Positions 6,012 through 7,162 of a DNA stretch of 7,162 nt are shown piece by piece. Position 1 is the first letter of the stretch. The number at the start of each line of letters is the position of its first letter. The translations under genes and the position numbers were made by a program. The notes under the pieces were generated by a model. The model did no database searches. It had not been told where the DNA came from and saw nothing but the letters and a program-made list of their open reading frames with translations. The stretch covers positions 1-7,162 of the forward strand of contig DFBC01000086.1 of the NCBI GenBank assembly GCA_002367235.1, written 5' to 3'. This stretch comes from Cellvibrionales bacterium UBA3090. GTDB lineage: Bacteria; Pseudomonadota; Gammaproteobacteria; Pseudomonadales; Porticoccaceae.

Positions 6012-6803
6012 ATGAAAGCAGTTACCATCAATACACTGAAAACACTTAAGATTCAGGGTGAAAAATTCCCGGTAATCACGGCCTACGATGCTTCATTTTC
6101 AAGGCTCATCGAGCATGCCGGCATCGAGGTGATGTTAGTGGGTGACTCGCTTGGAAATGTCATTCAAGGCCATGGCAGTACCGTCCCAGTAACCATGGAC
6201 GACATGGTCTACCATACCCGGGCCGTACAACGGGGCAACAGTAAATCACTGATTATTGCCGACCTTCCCTTTATGGCCTATGCCACCGAAGAGCAAACCA
6301 TGGCAAATGCTGCAGAGTTAATGCAGGCGGGAGCGCATATGGTAAAACTCGAAGGTGGAGCCTGGCTGGAAGAAACGATTTTAATGCTCAGCGAAAGAGG
6401 AATACCCGTCTGCGGTCATCTGGGGCTGACCCCTCAGTCCGTCAATAAACTGGGCGGCTATAAAGTTCAGGGTAAAGATGATGAAGCGGCTGATCAAATG
6501 ATTAGCGACGCCCACCTACTCGAAGAAGCCGGTATCGACTTGCTGGTTCTCGAATGCGTTCCCTCTGCCCTTGCCAAGCAAATCACCGATGAACTGCAGA
6601 TACCCGTTATCGGTATTGGCGCAGGTCCAGATACAGATGCCCAAGTGCTGGTCATCTATGACATGCTGGGAATCTCTCCCCGAATGCCCAAATTTTCTAA
6701 AAATTTTCTGGCAGAAACGGGAAGTGTGGAGAAGGCACTTAGTGCGTATGCCAGCGAAGTGCGAGCTGGCACCTTTCCAGAACTCGAACACGGTTTTAAG
6801 TAA
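6012..6803 (+). CDS. panB: 3-methyl-2-oxobutanoate hydroxymethyltransferase
   Basis: PanB (ketopantoate hydroxymethyltransferase) transfers a one-carbon unit from 5,10-methylenetetrahydrofolate to alpha-ketoisovalerate, the first committed step to pantothenate and coenzyme A. The 263-residue protein matches the family length. It shows TAYDASFSRL (23-32), VGDSLGNVIQGH (43-54) with metal ligand D45, ADLPFM (83-88) with D84, VKLEGG (111-116) with E114, GHLGLTPQSVNKLGGYKVQG (135-154), the catalytic E181 in LVLECVP, and IGIGAGPDTDAQVLV (200-214). AGGA (5999-6002) lies 9 bases before the ATG. It begins 14 bp after the kinase gene and is likely co-transcribed. Because it consumes a folate cofactor, its linkage to folK is metabolically sensible. 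panC does not follow. Confidence 0.97.
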   Translation: MKAVTINTLKTLKIQGEKFPVITAYDASFSRLIEHAGIEVMLVGDSLGNVIQGHGSTVPVTMDDMVYHTRAVQRGNSKSLIIADLPFMAYATEEQTMANAAELMQAGAHMVKLEGGAWLEETILMLSERGIPVCGHLGLTPQSVNKLGGYKVQGKDDEAADQMISDAHLLEEAGIDLLVLECVPSALAKQITDELQIPVIGIGAGPDTDAQVLVIYDMLGISPRMPKFSKNFLAETGSVEKALSAYASEVRAGTFPELEHGFK

Positions 6804-6811
6804 CGAAACCA

Positions 6812-6837
6812 GCGCTTGCCCGCGGGCGCACCTTTTT
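6812..6837 (+). terminator. possible intrinsic terminator after panB
   Basis: Nine bases after the panB stop, GCGC (6812-6815) can pair with GCGC (6826-6829) around an inner GC-rich part containing the palindrome GCCCGCGGGC, followed by ACC and five T residues (6833-6837). The stem is imperfect, with a TTG bulge, so the alternative inner-palindrome fold competes. Its place between convergent genes supports a terminator for the + strand operon. Confidence 0.45.
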
Positions 6838-7162
6838 CAAGGTTCAGGTTTAACCTCACCTGCCTTCCAAACCGGGTGCTTTTCCATCACGGAAAGAAAC
6901 AAGTCAGAACCCAAAAAATACTCCAGCCATTGCTGTAGTTGTGGATAAGGTGCCTGATCAAACCAGGCTTTATCCACAAAAGCGAACTGGCGGACAAACG
7001 GAAAAATGCCCACATCGGCAAAGCCGAGGGTTTCTCCCATCAAGAACCTGGAAGCACTCAACCGATCTTCCAGTTTCTGCAAAAACTCCTCCGCTTGAGA
7101 ACGATAATATTCCATAGTCTGTTCAGGGTAGCGGTCTGCATATTTGTAATGATCCAAATGAA
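6837..7162 (-). CDS. glutathione S-transferase family protein, C-terminal part (5' end outside window)
   Basis: About 108 residues are visible, reading HLDHYKYADRY at the window edge and ending at a TGA (6837-6839). The coding frame continues past base 7162, so the N-terminal thioredoxin-like domain with its glutathione site is not visible. What remains is the all-helical GST C-terminal domain: an amphipathic helix (EFLQKLEDRLSASRFLMG), then the N-capping-box region FADVGIFPFVRQFA with its conserved Asp, and YPQLQQWLEYFLGSDLF near the end. An in-frame TTG at 7157 is not a plausible start because the preceding codon (His) continues a family-like sequence. The substrate and exact subfamily cannot be given. 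It converges on panB and is probably a separate unit. Confidence 0.85.
   Translation of the reverse strand, partial: HLDHYKYADRYPEQTMEYYRSQAEEFLQKLEDRLSASRFLMGETLGFADVGIFPFVRQFAFVDKAWFDQAPYPQLQQWLEYFLGSDLFLSVMEKHPVWKAGEVKPEP

Noticed and set aside
6830..6843. ACCTT-TTTC-AAGGT hairpin at the GST stop codon as a terminator for the - strand gene
   Set aside because: Only a 5-bp stem with little GC and no U-run after it on the - strand.

Overview
The window is a chromosomal housekeeping segment of a gammaproteobacterium. Gene order is dksA - gluQ - cbrB-like regulator - [intergenic small RNA] - pcnB - folK - deoxynucleoside kinase - panB, all on the + strand, followed by the 3' part of a glutathione S-transferase gene on the - strand. 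This follows the Pseudomonas dksA-gluQ-cbrA-cbrB-crcZ-pcnB-folK-panB order, with moderate GC and an added deoxynucleoside kinase. A marine or cellvibrio-like relative of the Pseudomonas lineage is my guess; the genus cannot be fixed from the sequence.

Region by region: bases 1-161 hold no gene but carry a strong sigma-70-type promoter for dksA with a GC-rich discriminator. dksA (162-608) and gluQ (647-1573) are separated by a perfect 8-bp hairpin just before the gluQ start. A sigma-54 enhancer-binding response regulator of CbrB type follows (1633-3021). No sensor kinase lies in front of it, and its receiver domain has Ala at the phosphoacceptor Asp position. A 31-codon frame (1545-1640) with a good ribosome binding site ends across the regulator's start codon.

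The 454-bp gap 3022-3475 is the most interesting part. It holds GTTAC/GTAAC repeats, a textbook sigma-54 -24/-12 element (3167-3182), an A-rich segment rich in ARN triplets typical of Hfq distal-face ligands, and a strong intrinsic terminator (3306-3332). Together these predict a roughly 140-nt small RNA, a compact counterpart of Pseudomonas CrcZ, at exactly the crcZ position between cbrB and pcnB.

The second half is a tight operon: pcnB (poly(A) polymerase), folK overlapping it by 8 bp, a GTG-started deoxynucleoside kinase overlapping folK by 17 bp, and panB 14 bp later. panC, often the next gene, is absent; a probable terminator and a convergent GST gene follow instead.

Working model (inference): the regulator, acting without conventional Asp phosphorylation or with input from elsewhere, would drive a sigma-54-dependent Hfq-sequestering RNA to control carbon catabolite repression. 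The flanking genes serve the stringent response, tRNA modification, RNA polyadenylation, folate and pantothenate synthesis, and nucleotide salvage.
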